Notes: generated from the letters alone by a model not told the origin. DNA of 64,000 nucleotides from Candidatus Foliamicus numerosus (GCA_028285945.1 JAPYNE010000023.1:1-64000); one strand, 5' to 3'; positions 9,711 to 18,511 are shown, counted from the first letter of the stretch. Numbers and translations are program-made.

Positions 9711-10547
9711 ATGGCTGAAAAGCGGCAACTTATTGAGCAGCCCGCTCACGCCGCGGCGGCGGGGCTGGCCATCGTGTCCGGCGAGCCGTACGTGGAGGCG
9801 CCGGCCGACCTCTTCATCCCTCCGGAGGCCCTTCGGGTGTTCCTGCAGTCCTTTGAAGGGCCTCTCGACCTGTTGCTGTACCTGATCCGCCGCCATGACC
9901 TGGACATCATGGAAGTGCCGATCACCGACATCTGCGAGCAGTACGCGCAGTACATCGAGCTGATGCGGGAAATGCAGCTTGAACTGGCCGGGGAGTACTT
10001 GGTCATGGCCGCGACCTTAGCCGAGATCAAGTCGCGCATGCTGGTGCCGCAGTTGCCTTTGGAGGACGACGACGAAGCGGATCCGCGCGCGCAGCTGTTC
10101 CAGCGGCTTTTGGAATACGAGCGCCTCAAGCAGTTGGCGGACTCGCTAGACGAAATGCCCCGCCTTGAGCGGGACGCGCTGCATGCCTCGGCCGAAGCGC
10201 CCGAGGAGCGCCCGCCGCTCGAATTGCCGCAGGCGACGCTCAACGAGCTGGCGCTGGCCTACGCGCGGGTCGTGGAGCGCGTCCGCTTCCAGGTGGGCTG
10301 GGCCGTCCAGACCGAGCAGCTGTCCACGCGCGAGCGGATGGCGGATATCCTCAAGCAGGTGTCGGGAGGCGAATTCACCGAGTTCACGGACCTTTTCCCT
10401 GCCGATGAGGGGCGCATGGGAGCGGCGGTGACTTTTTCGGCCTTGCTGGAACTGGTGCGCGACAAGGATGTGCAGGCGGTGCAGAACGGGCCTTACGCGC
10501 CCATCTACGTAACCTCCGGCAGCCAGCGGGAGGGGGCCGGCGGATGA
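9711..10547 (+). CDS. scpA: segregation and condensation protein A
   Basis: Kleisin subunit that bridges SMC heads in the chromosome-condensing SMC-ScpAB complex. The family core FEGPLDLLLYLIRRHDLDIMEVPITDI begins near residue 42. A central segment EYLVMAATLAEIKSRMLVP and a C-terminal winged-helix region ending before the GAGG tail follow. An in-frame ATG lies 30 bases upstream, but 9711 is preferred because GGAGGGG lies about 10 bases before it. The stop overlaps scpB in ATGA. Confidence 0.95.
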   Translation: MAEKRQLIEQPAHAAAAGLAIVSGEPYVEAPADLFIPPEALRVFLQSFEGPLDLLLYLIRRHDLDIMEVPITDICEQYAQYIELMREMQLELAGEYLVMAATLAEIKSRMLVPQLPLEDDDEADPRAQLFQRLLEYERLKQLADSLDEMPRLERDALHASAEAPEERPPLELPQATLNELALAYARVVERVRFQVGWAVQTEQLSTRERMADILKQVSGGEFTEFTDLFPADEGRMGAAVTFSALLELVRDKDVQAVQNGPYAPIYVTSGSQREGAGG

Positions 10548-11203
10548 CCGGCGCCGACACGCGCAACCTGGTGGAAGCGGCGCTGCTGGGAGCGGGCCGC
10601 CCCTTGAGCATGGCCCAGTTGCTGGCCCTGTTCGACCCCTTGGAGGAAATCGGCGAGGACGATGTCCGCCGGGCGCTGGGCGAGCTGGAGCGCGAATATG
10701 ACGGCCGCGGAATCCGCTTGGCGGAAGTGGCCGGCGGCTGGCGTGTGCAAACCGGCAGCGCGGCGGCTAAACGCTTGGCGCGGCTGGAGAAATTCCGCCC
10801 GCCGAAGTTTTCGCGCGCGCTGCTTGAGAGCCTTGCTGCGATCGCCTACCGCCAGCCGATCACGCGTGCCGAAATCGAGGAGCTGCGGGGCGTGCGCCTA
10901 AGCGGCCACATCGTGCGCACGCTCATGGAGCGCAACTGGATAGAGGTGGTGGGCCACCGTGAAACGCCGGGCCGGCCCGCGCTGTATGGAACGACCCGGG
11001 ATTTCATGGACTATTTCGGCCTCAAGCGGCTCGACGACCTTCCGTCCTCCGGAGAGTTCGCATCGCCCGATGACGCCCCTGCCGCAGGCCCGCCCGGCGG
11101 CGGCGACGGCGATGGCCTTGCGGCCGGGATCATCCCGGAGCGGGGCATCGGGCTTTTCGATGCCCCGCCGGCGCCGGACGCACCCGACCCCGCTAGCGGT
11201 TGA
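10544..11203 (+). CDS. scpB: segregation and condensation protein B
   Basis: Winged-helix partner of ScpA in the SMC condensin. The two winged-helix repeats are visible over about residues 5-170: LVEAALLGAGRPLSMAQLLAL, then FSRALLESLAAIAYRQPITRAEIEELRGV, then GRPALYGTTRDFMDYFGL. A Pro/Gly/Asp-rich tail of about 45 residues follows and looks disordered. Both ends overlap neighbours: ATGA with scpA, and with rluB, whose TTG start reads into the scpB TGA. This suggests a tightly coupled scpA-scpB-rluB transcript. Confidence 0.95.
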   Translation: MTGADTRNLVEAALLGAGRPLSMAQLLALFDPLEEIGEDDVRRALGELEREYDGRGIRLAEVAGGWRVQTGSAAAKRLARLEKFRPPKFSRALLESLAAIAYRQPITRAEIEELRGVRLSGHIVRTLMERNWIEVVGHRETPGRPALYGTTRDFMDYFGLKRLDDLPSSGEFASPDDAPAAGPPGGGDGDGLAAGIIPERGIGLFDAPPAPDAPDPASG

Positions 11204-11907
11204 TCCGCATCCAGAAATATCTGGCCGATGCCGGAGTCGCCTCGCGGCGCAAGGTGGAGGGCTGGATCGCTGCGGGCCGCCTGAGCGTCAACGGCAGGCC
11301 GGCGGTTCCCGGCCTGCGCGTGGCCGGCGGCGAGCGGTTCCAGCTCGACGGGCGCCTGCTGCCCGTGCGCCCGCCGGTCGAATCCGCCGCTCGCGTGATC
11401 GCCTACAACAAGCCCGAGGGCGAGCTGGTGACGCGCGACTCCCGGGCCAAACACCCGACAGTGTTTGCTTCCCTGCCAAAGCTCAGAGGGAAGCGCTGGG
11501 TGGCTGTCGGTCGCCTCGACCTCAATTCCAGCGGGCTGCTGCTGCTCACCACCGACGGCGGATTGGCCCACCGCCTGATGCATCCTTCCTTCGGCATGGA
11601 GCGCGAGTACCTGGTGCGGGTGCTCGGCCAGCCCGGTGCCGGCGCTCTTAAGCGCCTCGCCGAGGGCGTGATGCTGGAAGACGGCCCGGCGCGTTTTGAT
11701 TCTGTAGCCGAGCAAGGCGGCAGTGGCGCTAACCGTTGGTACCGAGTTGTTCTGAGCGAAGGCCGCCACCGCGTCGTGCGGCGGCTGTGGAGCGCCCAAG
11801 GCCACGCCGTAAGCCGCCTCGTCCGCATTCGCTACGGCCCGGCGCGCCTGCCCCGCGACCTCCCCCGCGGCCGCTGGCGCGAACTCGCCCCCGCGCTGTT
11901 CGCATGA
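11200..11907 (+). CDS. rluB: 23S rRNA pseudouridine synthase, RsuA/RluB family
   Basis: Converts a uridine in 23S rRNA (position 2605 in E. coli RluB) to pseudouridine. An N-terminal S4 RNA-binding domain (IRIQKYLADAGVASRRKVEGW) is followed by the catalytic domain. The family motif GRLDLNSSGLLLLTTDG contains the catalytic Asp near residue 107. The start is a TTG inside the scpB stop codon; no better start exists because the S4 domain begins at once. The RluB rather than RluE or RluF subtype is inferred from its place after scpB. Confidence 0.92.
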   Translation: MIRIQKYLADAGVASRRKVEGWIAAGRLSVNGRPAVPGLRVAGGERFQLDGRLLPVRPPVESAARVIAYNKPEGELVTRDSRAKHPTVFASLPKLRGKRWVAVGRLDLNSSGLLLLTTDGGLAHRLMHPSFGMEREYLVRVLGQPGAGALKRLAEGVMLEDGPARFDSVAEQGGSGANRWYRVVLSEGRHRVVRRLWSAQGHAVSRLVRIRYGPARLPRDLPRGRWRELAPALFA

Positions 11908-11908
11908 A

Positions 11909-11926
11909 GCGGGTTCGCGAACCCGC
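11909..11926. terminator. perfect palindrome after rluB, terminator-like
   Basis: GCGGGTTCGCGAACCCGC is an exact 18-nt palindrome one base after the rluB stop and between two convergent genes (rluB and vapC). It can form a strong GC stem in either transcript. No T-tract follows, so it may act as a 3' end stabiliser rather than an intrinsic terminator. Confidence 0.4.
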
Positions 11927-11948
11927 CGTCCTTGGGAGCGGTGTCCGG

Positions 11949-12356
11949 CTACAGCGTGCCCCGGGGCGCCACCCATTCCGCCGCCTGCTTCGTTACGCCC
12001 GCTATCGTGTCGAAATCGGCATCGTAATGAAGCACGGCCATGCCCTCGCTTTCGGCCGCAGCCGCAATAACAAGATCCGGTATGGGCAGGCGATGGAGTC
12101 CGCGTCGGGCCAGCAAGCCTTGAACTTCGATGGCGCGCTCGAATATCGCTTCGGTCAACTCGATACGGCGGTATGCGAGTTTCCGCCGCGTCCGCACACG
12201 TGAATGGTCATCGTGGTTGCGGGCTGAAAAGAGCACTTCAAGATCGACGATCGCGCAAGTCGCCGCTTCGCCTGCCTCGATAATAGGGGCCACGCGGGCC
12301 CGGACACGGGCATGTTCCATGCGCGCCAAAACGCTCTTGTCGATCAGGCAGGGCAT
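11949..12356 (-). CDS. vapC: VapC-type PIN-domain toxin
   Basis: Predicted Mg-dependent ribonuclease toxin of a type II toxin-antitoxin pair. The 135-residue PIN domain has the four expected acidic positions: Asp6 (CLIDKSVL), Glu40 (VDLEVLF), Asp94 (IPDLVIAAAAE) and the YDADFD cluster at 112-116. The usual DTS motif reads DKS here, which keeps the Asp. It starts 20 bases downstream of the vapB stop, the normal antitoxin-first order. Cleavage target unknown. Confidence 0.9.
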   Translation of the reverse strand: MPCLIDKSVLARMEHARVRARVAPIIEAGEAATCAIVDLEVLFSARNHDDHSRVRTRRKLAYRRIELTEAIFERAIEVQGLLARRGLHRLPIPDLVIAAAAESEGMAVLHYDADFDTIAGVTKQAAEWVAPRGTL

Positions 12357-12376
12357 GGCCAGTTGCGCCCGCTAGA

Positions 12377-12586
12377 TCAGGACCGCCAGGCTTTGGCCAT
12401 TACTTCCGCATCGGCGAGGTCAAGCCCGTCCATTCGCGCCAGCGCCCGGATTTCCTGGCGGCGCGCATCCATACGGACAATTTCCTGCAAGGCCGCGTTG
12501 ATTGTGTCCTTGATCGATACCGTGCCGAGCAGTGCCTTGGCTTGCCCAACAAGGCGCGCGTCAATGTCAACACTGGTTTTTCTCAT
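12377..12586 (-). CDS. vapB: VapB-type antitoxin
   Basis: A 69-residue antitoxin of the MRKTSVDIDARLVGQAKALLG type, with a ribbon-helix-helix N-terminus followed by an Asp/Glu-rich toxin-binding tail ending MAKAWRS. The frame continues six codons further upstream, but the ATG at 12586 is chosen because GGAGGAG lies just before it and the family begins MRKT. It should bind its own promoter and neutralise the adjacent VapC. Confidence 0.88.
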   Translation of the reverse strand: MRKTSVDIDARLVGQAKALLGTVSIKDTINAALQEIVRMDARRQEIRALARMDGLDLADAEVMAKAWRS

Positions 12587-12613
12587 CGCGCTCCTCCGCC
12601 GCATCCACGGTTC

Positions 12614-12646
12614 GATTATATCTGCAAGAAAAGACAGCTTATATCT
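12614..12646 (-). promoter_or_regulatory. vapBC promoter/operator candidate
   Basis: On the minus strand TATAAT (plus 12615-12620) lies about 28 bases before vapB. Two direct copies of TTATATCT (12616-12623 and 12639-12646), 23 bases apart, cover it, as expected of an RHH antitoxin operator. The same 110-bp gap must also hold the promoter of the divergent sbcD-like gene. No good -35 was found. Confidence 0.4.
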
Positions 12647-12697
12647 TTGTAGGCCGGATGAGGATATTATCGCTGAAGCTCCTTACGGCGAGGACAT

Positions 12698-14053
12698 ATG
12701 ACCGGAAAAGCGCAGATTCTTGCAATCGGCGATGTGCATCTAGGCACGGCATGCTCGGGGATTCCAGACGAGATTTCGAGCTGGGGAACAGACTCTGCGC
12801 GCCTGACTCCCGCCGCAGCCTTGCAGGCTGCGGTTGACTTTGCGATCGCTAGGCAAGTAGATGCAATTCTGTTTGCAGGCGATGTCGTCGAGAGCACAAA
12901 CGCTAGGTTCGAGGCTATGTCGTCGCTGAAAAAGAATGTTCGGCGGTTGCTGGATGCCGGAATCAAGGTTATAGGTGTTGCCGGAAACCACGATGTTGAA
13001 GCGCTTCCTCGGCTGGCAAAGCTGATTGACGGTTTTAAGCTCTTGGGCGAGGGCGGGTGTTGGGAACCGATTATGCTTTCAAGGAACGGAACGCCGGTTG
13101 CTCAGATCGTCGGTTGGTCTTTTGGCGAAAAAAAAGTTGTCCATAGTCCGGTCGCGCAATTGATTAGTGCCCCGCCGCCGTCGCCGCCACAAGCGGTGCC
13201 GAGGATCGGTCTGCTGCACTGCGATCTCGGCGGCGGGATCAGTTCCGAATATGCGCCGATCAAGCAATCTGAGCTTGACGACACCGGGTTTGATGCTTGG
13301 CTGTTGGGCCATATCCACAAGCCATCGCTGGAAAAACTTGCGCGTTCGGGTGGCGGCTTCCGGCCATCCGGCTATTTAGGCTCGCTGGTGGGGCTGGATC
13401 CGTCGGAAACAGGGCCGCATGGCCCATGGCTGCTAAGCACGTACGGGAAGGAGGGCGGCATCAACTTAGAACACATTCCGCTGGCGCCTCTGCGGTGGGA
13501 GCGGCTTGACGTGCCGATAGACGGAATCGGTCTTGAGGATGTGCGCGACCAATTGCCCGCTAAGGCGCAGGAGCTCGTTCGGGCGCTGGCACAGGACGGT
13601 CTGTCACCGCCGCAGGCCTTGGGTTTGCGTGTACGGCTTGTTGGCTCAAGCGGCGCCTATGACGATATCCGCAAGTGGATTAATGCCGGGAAATGGAAAT
13701 CGGATGCCGTTACAAGAATTGACGACACGGTCGTTTTCTTCAATCGGATCGACGATGCGATGGATTTGCATTGGGACCTCGAAAAAATCGCAAAAGGTAA
13801 CGATCCCGCCGCCTTGCTGGCTCGCCGCTTGCTGCTTTTGCAGCATGACAATGAGCAATCAAGGGAATTTCTCGATCAGGCGCGCCAACGATTAGGCCCA
13901 ATTGCCAAGCATAATGACTGGAAGCCGACTCAAGAGCACCGCAGCGCAATCGATCCCGTATCGAATGACGCCTTGCGGGATGTGCTCATGCGTTCCGGAA
14001 AAGCGGCCTTGGCCGAGATGCTGGCCAGCCGCGATGCGAAAGCGGCCTCATGA
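12698..14053 (+). CDS. SbcD/Mre11/YhaO-like metallophosphoesterase nuclease subunit
   Basis: Predicted Mn-dependent DNA exonuclease subunit working with the SMC-like ATPase encoded next. Metallophosphoesterase motifs appear in order: IGDVHLG (Asp12, His14), FAGDVVES near 60, GNHD near 105, LLHCDLGGG near 172 and LLGHIHKP near 205. The 451-residue length and C-terminal capping region (about 300-451) resemble YhaO and SbcD. The stop overlaps the next start in ATGA. GC is clearly below that of scpAB or ubiG. Enclosure between vapBC and hicAB suggests a defence-island rather than housekeeping role, which is inference. Confidence 0.88.
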   Translation: MTGKAQILAIGDVHLGTACSGIPDEISSWGTDSARLTPAAALQAAVDFAIARQVDAILFAGDVVESTNARFEAMSSLKKNVRRLLDAGIKVIGVAGNHDVEALPRLAKLIDGFKLLGEGGCWEPIMLSRNGTPVAQIVGWSFGEKKVVHSPVAQLISAPPPSPPQAVPRIGLLHCDLGGGISSEYAPIKQSELDDTGFDAWLLGHIHKPSLEKLARSGGGFRPSGYLGSLVGLDPSETGPHGPWLLSTYGKEGGINLEHIPLAPLRWERLDVPIDGIGLEDVRDQLPAKAQELVRALAQDGLSPPQALGLRVRLVGSSGAYDDIRKWINAGKWKSDAVTRIDDTVVFFNRIDDAMDLHWDLEKIAKGNDPAALLARRLLLLQHDNEQSREFLDQARQRLGPIAKHNDWKPTQEHRSAIDPVSNDALRDVLMRSGKAALAEMLASRDAKAAS

Positions 14054-17000
14054 TTCTAAAGCGACTTGTTGTAACCCGCCTTCCGGGCATCCGCGAGCCG
14101 TTTGAAATCGAGGCGGCGGATAAAGGGATCCATATCATTTTTGGGCCGAACGGCATCGGCAAATCGAGTATTTGCCGGGCGGTCGAGGGGCTGTATTGGG
14201 AAGATCGCGGAGAATCACGGCTCACTTTGGTGAGCGGTGATTTCGAGTGGGACGGAGCAATTTGGCATGGGGACCGTGAAGGCCCGGCTGTGCGCTGGCA
14301 CTGCGGGGACGGAAGCAACGTGTCGCCGGAGCTTCCACCATCGCACACCTACCGTTGTTTCTTTTTGCACCTTCGGGACTTGGTCGATTTTTCACCGGAA
14401 AGCACATCCGATATTGCCTTGGAAATTCGGCGCCAGATGTCGGGAGGGTTCGACTTGGAAGCGATTTCCTCTAATGTTTTTCAGTCTTTCACGCCGAAAA
14501 AGCGTCGTTCCCATCGAAACAAATACAACGAAGCCTCGAATCAAATTCAAGATTTCGAGAACGTCCAATTAGAACTTCAAGGCAGCGTTGATCAGCTTAC
14601 GCAACAGGAATCTCAACTGGAGAAGGCGGAGAAAGACGCCGCGCGGCTTGTGCATGTCGAGCGGGCGGTCGAGTTGGCCAATCGCCAAGAGCAGCTTGCC
14701 GATTGTGAAAAAAAACTTGCGGCGATGCCTTCCGCGTTAGCGAGGCTGACGGGTCAGGAACGTGTTCATGTTGATGAGAAGCAGAAGCAATTGGACACGC
14801 TGAAGAGCCGCGCCCGTGAGCTTGAACGTGAGTTGCGCGGCGCGCAGGAGGAACAGAAGGAAACCGGACTTGCTAAGCCTTTGGAGAGAGCGCATCTCGC
14901 GGAATGGCGCGAGAAAGCGGAAGAATTAGGACAAATCGAACGCGATCGCGACTCCTCAAGCGTCGAACTTGAAGGGGCGCGGAGCAAACTGTTTTCGGCA
15001 GTGGAGGCAGTGGGCGGTGATCTTGTTGACAAAGCTGCGTTGTCTTTGCCGAGCCACGCGGCGCTTTTCAAATTGCTTCGCGATGCACACAAGCATAAGT
15101 CCGATATTGACGCGATCAAAGCAAAATTGCGTCTGCTCAACCTGGACCATCCCGAAGGAGCGGATGACAAAGGCCTCAATGAGCTAAGAAGCGGTATCGA
15201 AGCTCTGCGTTCTTGGCTGAGATCCCCGCAACCCCAATCGCTTTCCGCCAAGATTCGTGCTCGATGGCCTTGGCTCTTTATCGGACTTATGGCGCTTTTG
15301 GCTGGCGCGGGTCTCGCTTGGTTTGCCACGGAGTTCTTTGCTTTGTTTGCTGCTTTTGGGGCTTTTGGGGCTTTTGGGGCTGGTATCGCCGTGGCGGCTC
15401 TGTTTGCGGCCGGTGTAAAAGGATCAGATGGCCGCAAGCGTGATGCGCGGCAGGCATTTGAAAAGGCCGGCTTGGAAGAACCTGCTGCTTGGGACACTCC
15501 AGCGGTGGGGGCTCGGCTGCAAAGTCTGGAAATTCGTGCCGCGAAATTGGAGACATCCGCCCAGCGCGCCATTGAACAGAAAATTTTGCAAGAAGAACTC
15601 GAACGCTTGCGCGAAAAAGAGCCGGATCTTGATTCGCGCAGACGGAAGCTAGGGGATGATCTTGGACTAAAGAATCTGCCACCTGATGCGGAGCTGGTTG
15701 ATTTTGCTCGGGCACTCGACCAGTTGCGGCTGGTTTGCGGCGAACATGCCGCCGCTTCAGGCAAACTGCAACGACTCGAAGATTGCCACACCTCTCTTCT
15801 GGCGGAGGCAGCCGATTTTCTGGAGCATCACGGCGAACAGCGGCCTGCCGATGCATCAGCCGCCAAAGCCCGGCTAAACGAGCTTGCGGACCGCAAAGGA
15901 CGGCATGAAAAAGCGGTCGCCGATGAGCGCAAAGCGAACAAGCAGATTAAGGAAAATGCCGCCGACCAAGAATCAATTCGGAGCTCGATAGCCCAAGTCT
16001 ATGCAAAAGCCGGACTGGACGAAGGCGATTTGCAGGGTCTTACGTTGCGGCTTGAAAAATTGCCTCGATACCGCGAGCTAATGAGACAAAAGGACGATTT
16101 TGCGAGCAAGAACGAGTTGGACCGCTCGGCGCTCGAAAACGCGGGCGAACTGGAACTGGCCCAACTGGACGGCCCGTTTCTCGACAGCCTTAAGGTGAAA
16201 TTGGAAGAGAGTGCTGCTCAAGCAAAAGATTTACCCCAGAAGATAGAAAACGTGAAGCTGCAAAGGCAGCAGGCAATGGACAGCGATGCTTTGGAGAAAT
16301 TGATCTTGGCCCGGGAAGAAGCCCGCGCCAGCTTGCGCCACCTGCGTGATCAGGCGCTGTTCGCAGAGGCGGGAAGCTTTCTCATGGAAGAAGTCGAAAA
16401 GGAGTTTGAGCAGACCCTTATGCCGAGCGTTTTTGAGCGTGCCCGGAGTCATTTCTCGAAATTCACTTGCAACAACTATAAGTTGGAGTTGGAGAAGGGC
16501 AGCGACGCTCCAAGGTTGTTCGCCACCGAGTTGAAAGGGGAGCGTCGGCGCGAGCTGGAGGAGCTTTCCGACGGCACGCGGGCGCAGTTATTGCTGGCGG
16601 CGCGCATCGCATTCGCCGAGGAGGTCGAGAGGGGGAAGGCCCGGCCGCTGCCGCTATTTCTTGATGAAGCGCTCGACCAGAGCGATCCGCTGCGGTTTGA
16701 GGCTATCGCGAGAAGCCTCGGCTGTATCGCGCGGGATCAACAACGGCAAATTTTCTATCTGACCAGCGATCCGCTTGATGTGGATCGGATTCGCGCGGCG
16801 CTTGGCAAAGAGAAGGATTGCGGCATTGCATCGACCATTGATTTGGGCAGGATACGGAACCAAGCGGCCAGCGTCAGCGGTCCCCGGGCGCTCACTGTGG
16901 AACCTGCGCCAACGATTCCCGATCCCGGCGGGATGTCGCCCGAGGAATACGGCGCTGAGCTTGGTATTCCGGCATTCCGGCCCGCCCTTGGTTCCAGCGA

Positions 17001-17577
17001 GCAGCACGTGTTTTACGTGTTGTGGGACGATTTGGGTTTGTTGAATGCTTTTTTGATCAACGGCATCAAGTGGGCTGGTCAATGGAAAACAGTTGCAGGG
17101 ACGCCGCTTTCGGCAAGGCTGGCTGCCCGGTCGATGACAGCTAAGCAGATCGACTTTCGGATCAGCCTGCTTGAGGTCTTTTGCGAGCTGTGGAAGCAGG
17201 GGCGGGGCAAGCCGGTGGGCCGGGACGCGCTGGTTGACAGCGGCGCTGTTAGCGAACGTTACTTTGAGAGCGTGGTTGAGATGGCAAAGGAACTTGGCGG
17301 GAGCCCGGAGCGGCTTTTGGAAGCGCTGGACAGCCGTGAAGATGAGCGCCTGAGGGGATTTCGCAGCAAAAGCGTTGAGCAGCTGCGGAATTACCTGAGC
17401 GAACATGAACACCTCGACGAACGTCCGGTACTCCCCGAAAACGAGTTGCGGCTTCGATGCAGAGCCTCTCCGGCTGCCAACGGCCTTCCGGGCGGCATCG
17501 CTGCCGAAAGCGTGAGGCGATGGTGGAATTGGGCGCAAAGGTCTTCCGCGGGAAAGCTCCAATCCGGTCGGCACTGA
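14050..17577 (+). CDS. SbcC/Rad50/YhaN-like AAA ATPase with transmembrane insert and extra C-terminal domain
   Basis: SMC-like ATPase of 1175 residues, the partner of the upstream nuclease. Walker A GPNGIGKSS lies near residues 33-41. Long charged coiled coils run about 160-395 and 480-790. A signature-like LSDGTRAQLLLAARIAFAEE lies near 835 and Walker B LPLFLDEALDQ near 868. A hydrophobic segment at about 401-457 interrupts the coil, as in some YhaN-type proteins, and could anchor the complex in the membrane. It contains AFGAFGAFGA, encoded by a 9-bp repeat at 15352-15380. After the ATPase core about 230 further residues (about 945-1175) carry an unrecognised globular domain (HVFYVLWDDLGLLNAFL...) and a basic tail. 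That extension is unusual for SbcC and may be a target or effector module. Confidence 0.82.
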   Translation: MILKRLVVTRLPGIREPFEIEAADKGIHIIFGPNGIGKSSICRAVEGLYWEDRGESRLTLVSGDFEWDGAIWHGDREGPAVRWHCGDGSNVSPELPPSHTYRCFFLHLRDLVDFSPESTSDIALEIRRQMSGGFDLEAISSNVFQSFTPKKRRSHRNKYNEASNQIQDFENVQLELQGSVDQLTQQESQLEKAEKDAARLVHVERAVELANRQEQLADCEKKLAAMPSALARLTGQERVHVDEKQKQLDTLKSRARELERELRGAQEEQKETGLAKPLERAHLAEWREKAEELGQIERDRDSSSVELEGARSKLFSAVEAVGGDLVDKAALSLPSHAALFKLLRDAHKHKSDIDAIKAKLRLLNLDHPEGADDKGLNELRSGIEALRSWLRSPQPQSLSAKIRARWPWLFIGLMALLAGAGLAWFATEFFALFAAFGAFGAFGAGIAVAALFAAGVKGSDGRKRDARQAFEKAGLEEPAAWDTPAVGARLQSLEIRAAKLETSAQRAIEQKILQEELERLREKEPDLDSRRRKLGDDLGLKNLPPDAELVDFARALDQLRLVCGEHAAASGKLQRLEDCHTSLLAEAADFLEHHGEQRPADASAAKARLNELADRKGRHEKAVADERKANKQIKENAADQESIRSSIAQVYAKAGLDEGDLQGLTLRLEKLPRYRELMRQKDDFASKNELDRSALENAGELELAQLDGPFLDSLKVKLEESAAQAKDLPQKIENVKLQRQQAMDSDALEKLILAREEARASLRHLRDQALFAEAGSFLMEEVEKEFEQTLMPSVFERARSHFSKFTCNNYKLELEKGSDAPRLFATELKGERRRELEELSDGTRAQLLLAARIAFAEEVERGKARPLPLFLDEALDQSDPLRFEAIARSLGCIARDQQRQIFYLTSDPLDVDRIRAALGKEKDCGIASTIDLGRIRNQAASVSGPRALTVEPAPTIPDPGGMSPEEYGAELGIPAFRPALGSSEQHVFYVLWDDLGLLNAFLINGIKWAGQWKTVAGTPLSARLAARSMTAKQIDFRISLLEVFCELWKQGRGKPVGRDALVDSGAVSERYFESVVEMAKELGGSPERLLEALDSREDERLRGFRSKSVEQLRNYLSEHEHLDERPVLPENELRLRCRASPAANGLPGGIAAESVRRWWNWAQRSSAGKLQSGRH

Positions 17578-17588
17578 GCGTTTCGACA

Positions 17589-17792
17589 GTGCCTTCTGTC
17601 AAAGATGCGATCCGTCTCATTGAGAGGGACGGCTGGCGAAAGGTTCGCACCCGGGGCAGCCATAGCCAGTATCGGCATGCCGTCAAGCGCGGGACCGTCA
17701 CGGTGGCTGGAAAGCCGAGCCACGACCTTCCGCCTGGAACTTGGAACAATATAATGAAGCAGGCCGGAATCAAGGAGAAGGCAGGTCGATGA
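17589..17792 (+). CDS. hicA: HicA-family mRNA interferase toxin
   Basis: A 67-residue double-stranded-RNA-binding-fold toxin beginning at the GTG at 17589. The family core KDAIRLIERDGWRKVRTRGSH follows at once, with catalytic His25 in RGSHSQY, then GTVTVAGKPSHDLPPGTW. The frame is open upstream to 17457, but those codons overlap the previous gene and do not look like HicA. No Shine-Dalgarno is obvious, suggesting expression from the upstream transcript. It overlaps hicB in ATGA. Confidence 0.9.
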   Translation: MPSVKDAIRLIERDGWRKVRTRGSHSQYRHAVKRGTVTVAGKPSHDLPPGTWNNIMKQAGIKEKAGR

Positions 17793-18013
17793 AATATGCC
17801 ATTGTCATTGAAAAGGCTCCCAGCAACTACGCGGCTTACGCACCTGATCTCCCCGGGTGCGTGGCCACGGCCGACACCCGCGAAGAAGTCATACGGCTCA
17901 TGCGTGAAGGCATTCCCCTCCATATCAAGGGACTGCTTGAGGAGGGCGAGGCCGTGCCTCAGTCGCAAGCTACTGTGGTTGAGCTGGACATCCCATTAGC
18001 AGCGGTCGCGTAG
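17789..18013 (+). CDS. hicB: HicB-family antitoxin
   Basis: A 74-residue antitoxin starting MKYAIVIEKAPSNYAAYAPD, with the degraded RNase-H-like HicB fold (LPGCVATADTREEVIRLMREG). The start lies inside the hicA stop (ATGA) and is preceded by an AAGGAGAAGG-type Shine-Dalgarno within hicA. No C-terminal DNA-binding domain is present beyond residue 74, so autoregulation may rely on the complex. Confidence 0.9.
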   Translation: MKYAIVIEKAPSNYAAYAPDLPGCVATADTREEVIRLMREGIPLHIKGLLEEGEAVPQSQATVVELDIPLAAVA

Positions 18014-18034
18014 GCATGCGCTCGCCTCCTTAAG

Positions 18035-18279
18035 TCAGATCTCAAGTTCGCACAGCAGTTCTTCGACGGTCAGGCCATGATGCCGGGCCACGCTGCGCGG
18101 AATGGACGCGAGGGTCTTGATCCGCAAGGGATTGCGCAGCGCGGGATGACTTCGTGGTGTTCGCCGTTCAGCTGCGTTGTTATCCGCACATGCGAGCCGC
18201 GTTGCCTTGATGCTTGGTAGCCAAGTCGTTGCAAAGCAGTTTGAAGTGCGATTCCCCTAACATCGCGGGGCAGCTTCAA
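18035..18279 (-). pseudogene. frameshifted hicA of a second hic module
   Basis: The minus-strand frame from 18279 encodes a HicA start (MKLPRDVRGI, catalytic RGSH with His30, then GEHHEVIP) and then goes off-frame after the IPRC residues, ending at 18070. Shifting frame near 18138 restores the expected HicA tail NPLRIKTLASIPRSVARHHG, followed by LTVEELLCELEI and a TGA at 18035. The length between the two conserved parts is 8 bases where 6 or 9 would keep frame. As written the toxin is broken. A sequencing or assembly error is the alternative. Confidence 0.82.
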
Positions 18280-18494
18280 GCCGCCAGAACCTCGTCGCGC
18301 ACGAAGTGCAGCCGGATTAGCCGCGGGCTGGCCATGGACTCGTCGAAGTAACAGTCAACCGCTTCTTTAACGTTGCGGCGGAGTTCTTCGATGGAGTCGC
18401 CCTGCGTGTGGATGCCATATCCCAGAGCGCTCGCAAAGTAGCCTCCGTTGGGCTCGTCTTCGCTGACCTCAAAGATAATTTCGGTGCTAGGCAT
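18276..18494 (-). CDS. HicB-family antitoxin of the frameshifted module
   Basis: A 72-residue protein (PSTEIIFEVSEDEPNGGYFA, then YGIHTQGDSIEELRRNVKEA) typical of HicB antitoxins. An in-frame extension exists upstream, but the ATG at 18494 is preferred because GGAG lies about 9 bases before it. It precedes and overlaps its hicA by 4 bases, the reverse gene order from the neighbouring hicAB. It lies 17 bases after the gph stop on the same strand and may be read from the ubiG-gph transcript. It may persist as an orphan antitoxin. Confidence 0.85.
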   Translation of the reverse strand: MPSTEIIFEVSEDEPNGGYFASALGYGIHTQGDSIEELRRNVKEAVDCYFDESMASPRLIRLHFVRDEVLAA

Positions 18495-18511
18495 ATTGGC
18501 ATCTCCTGCAT

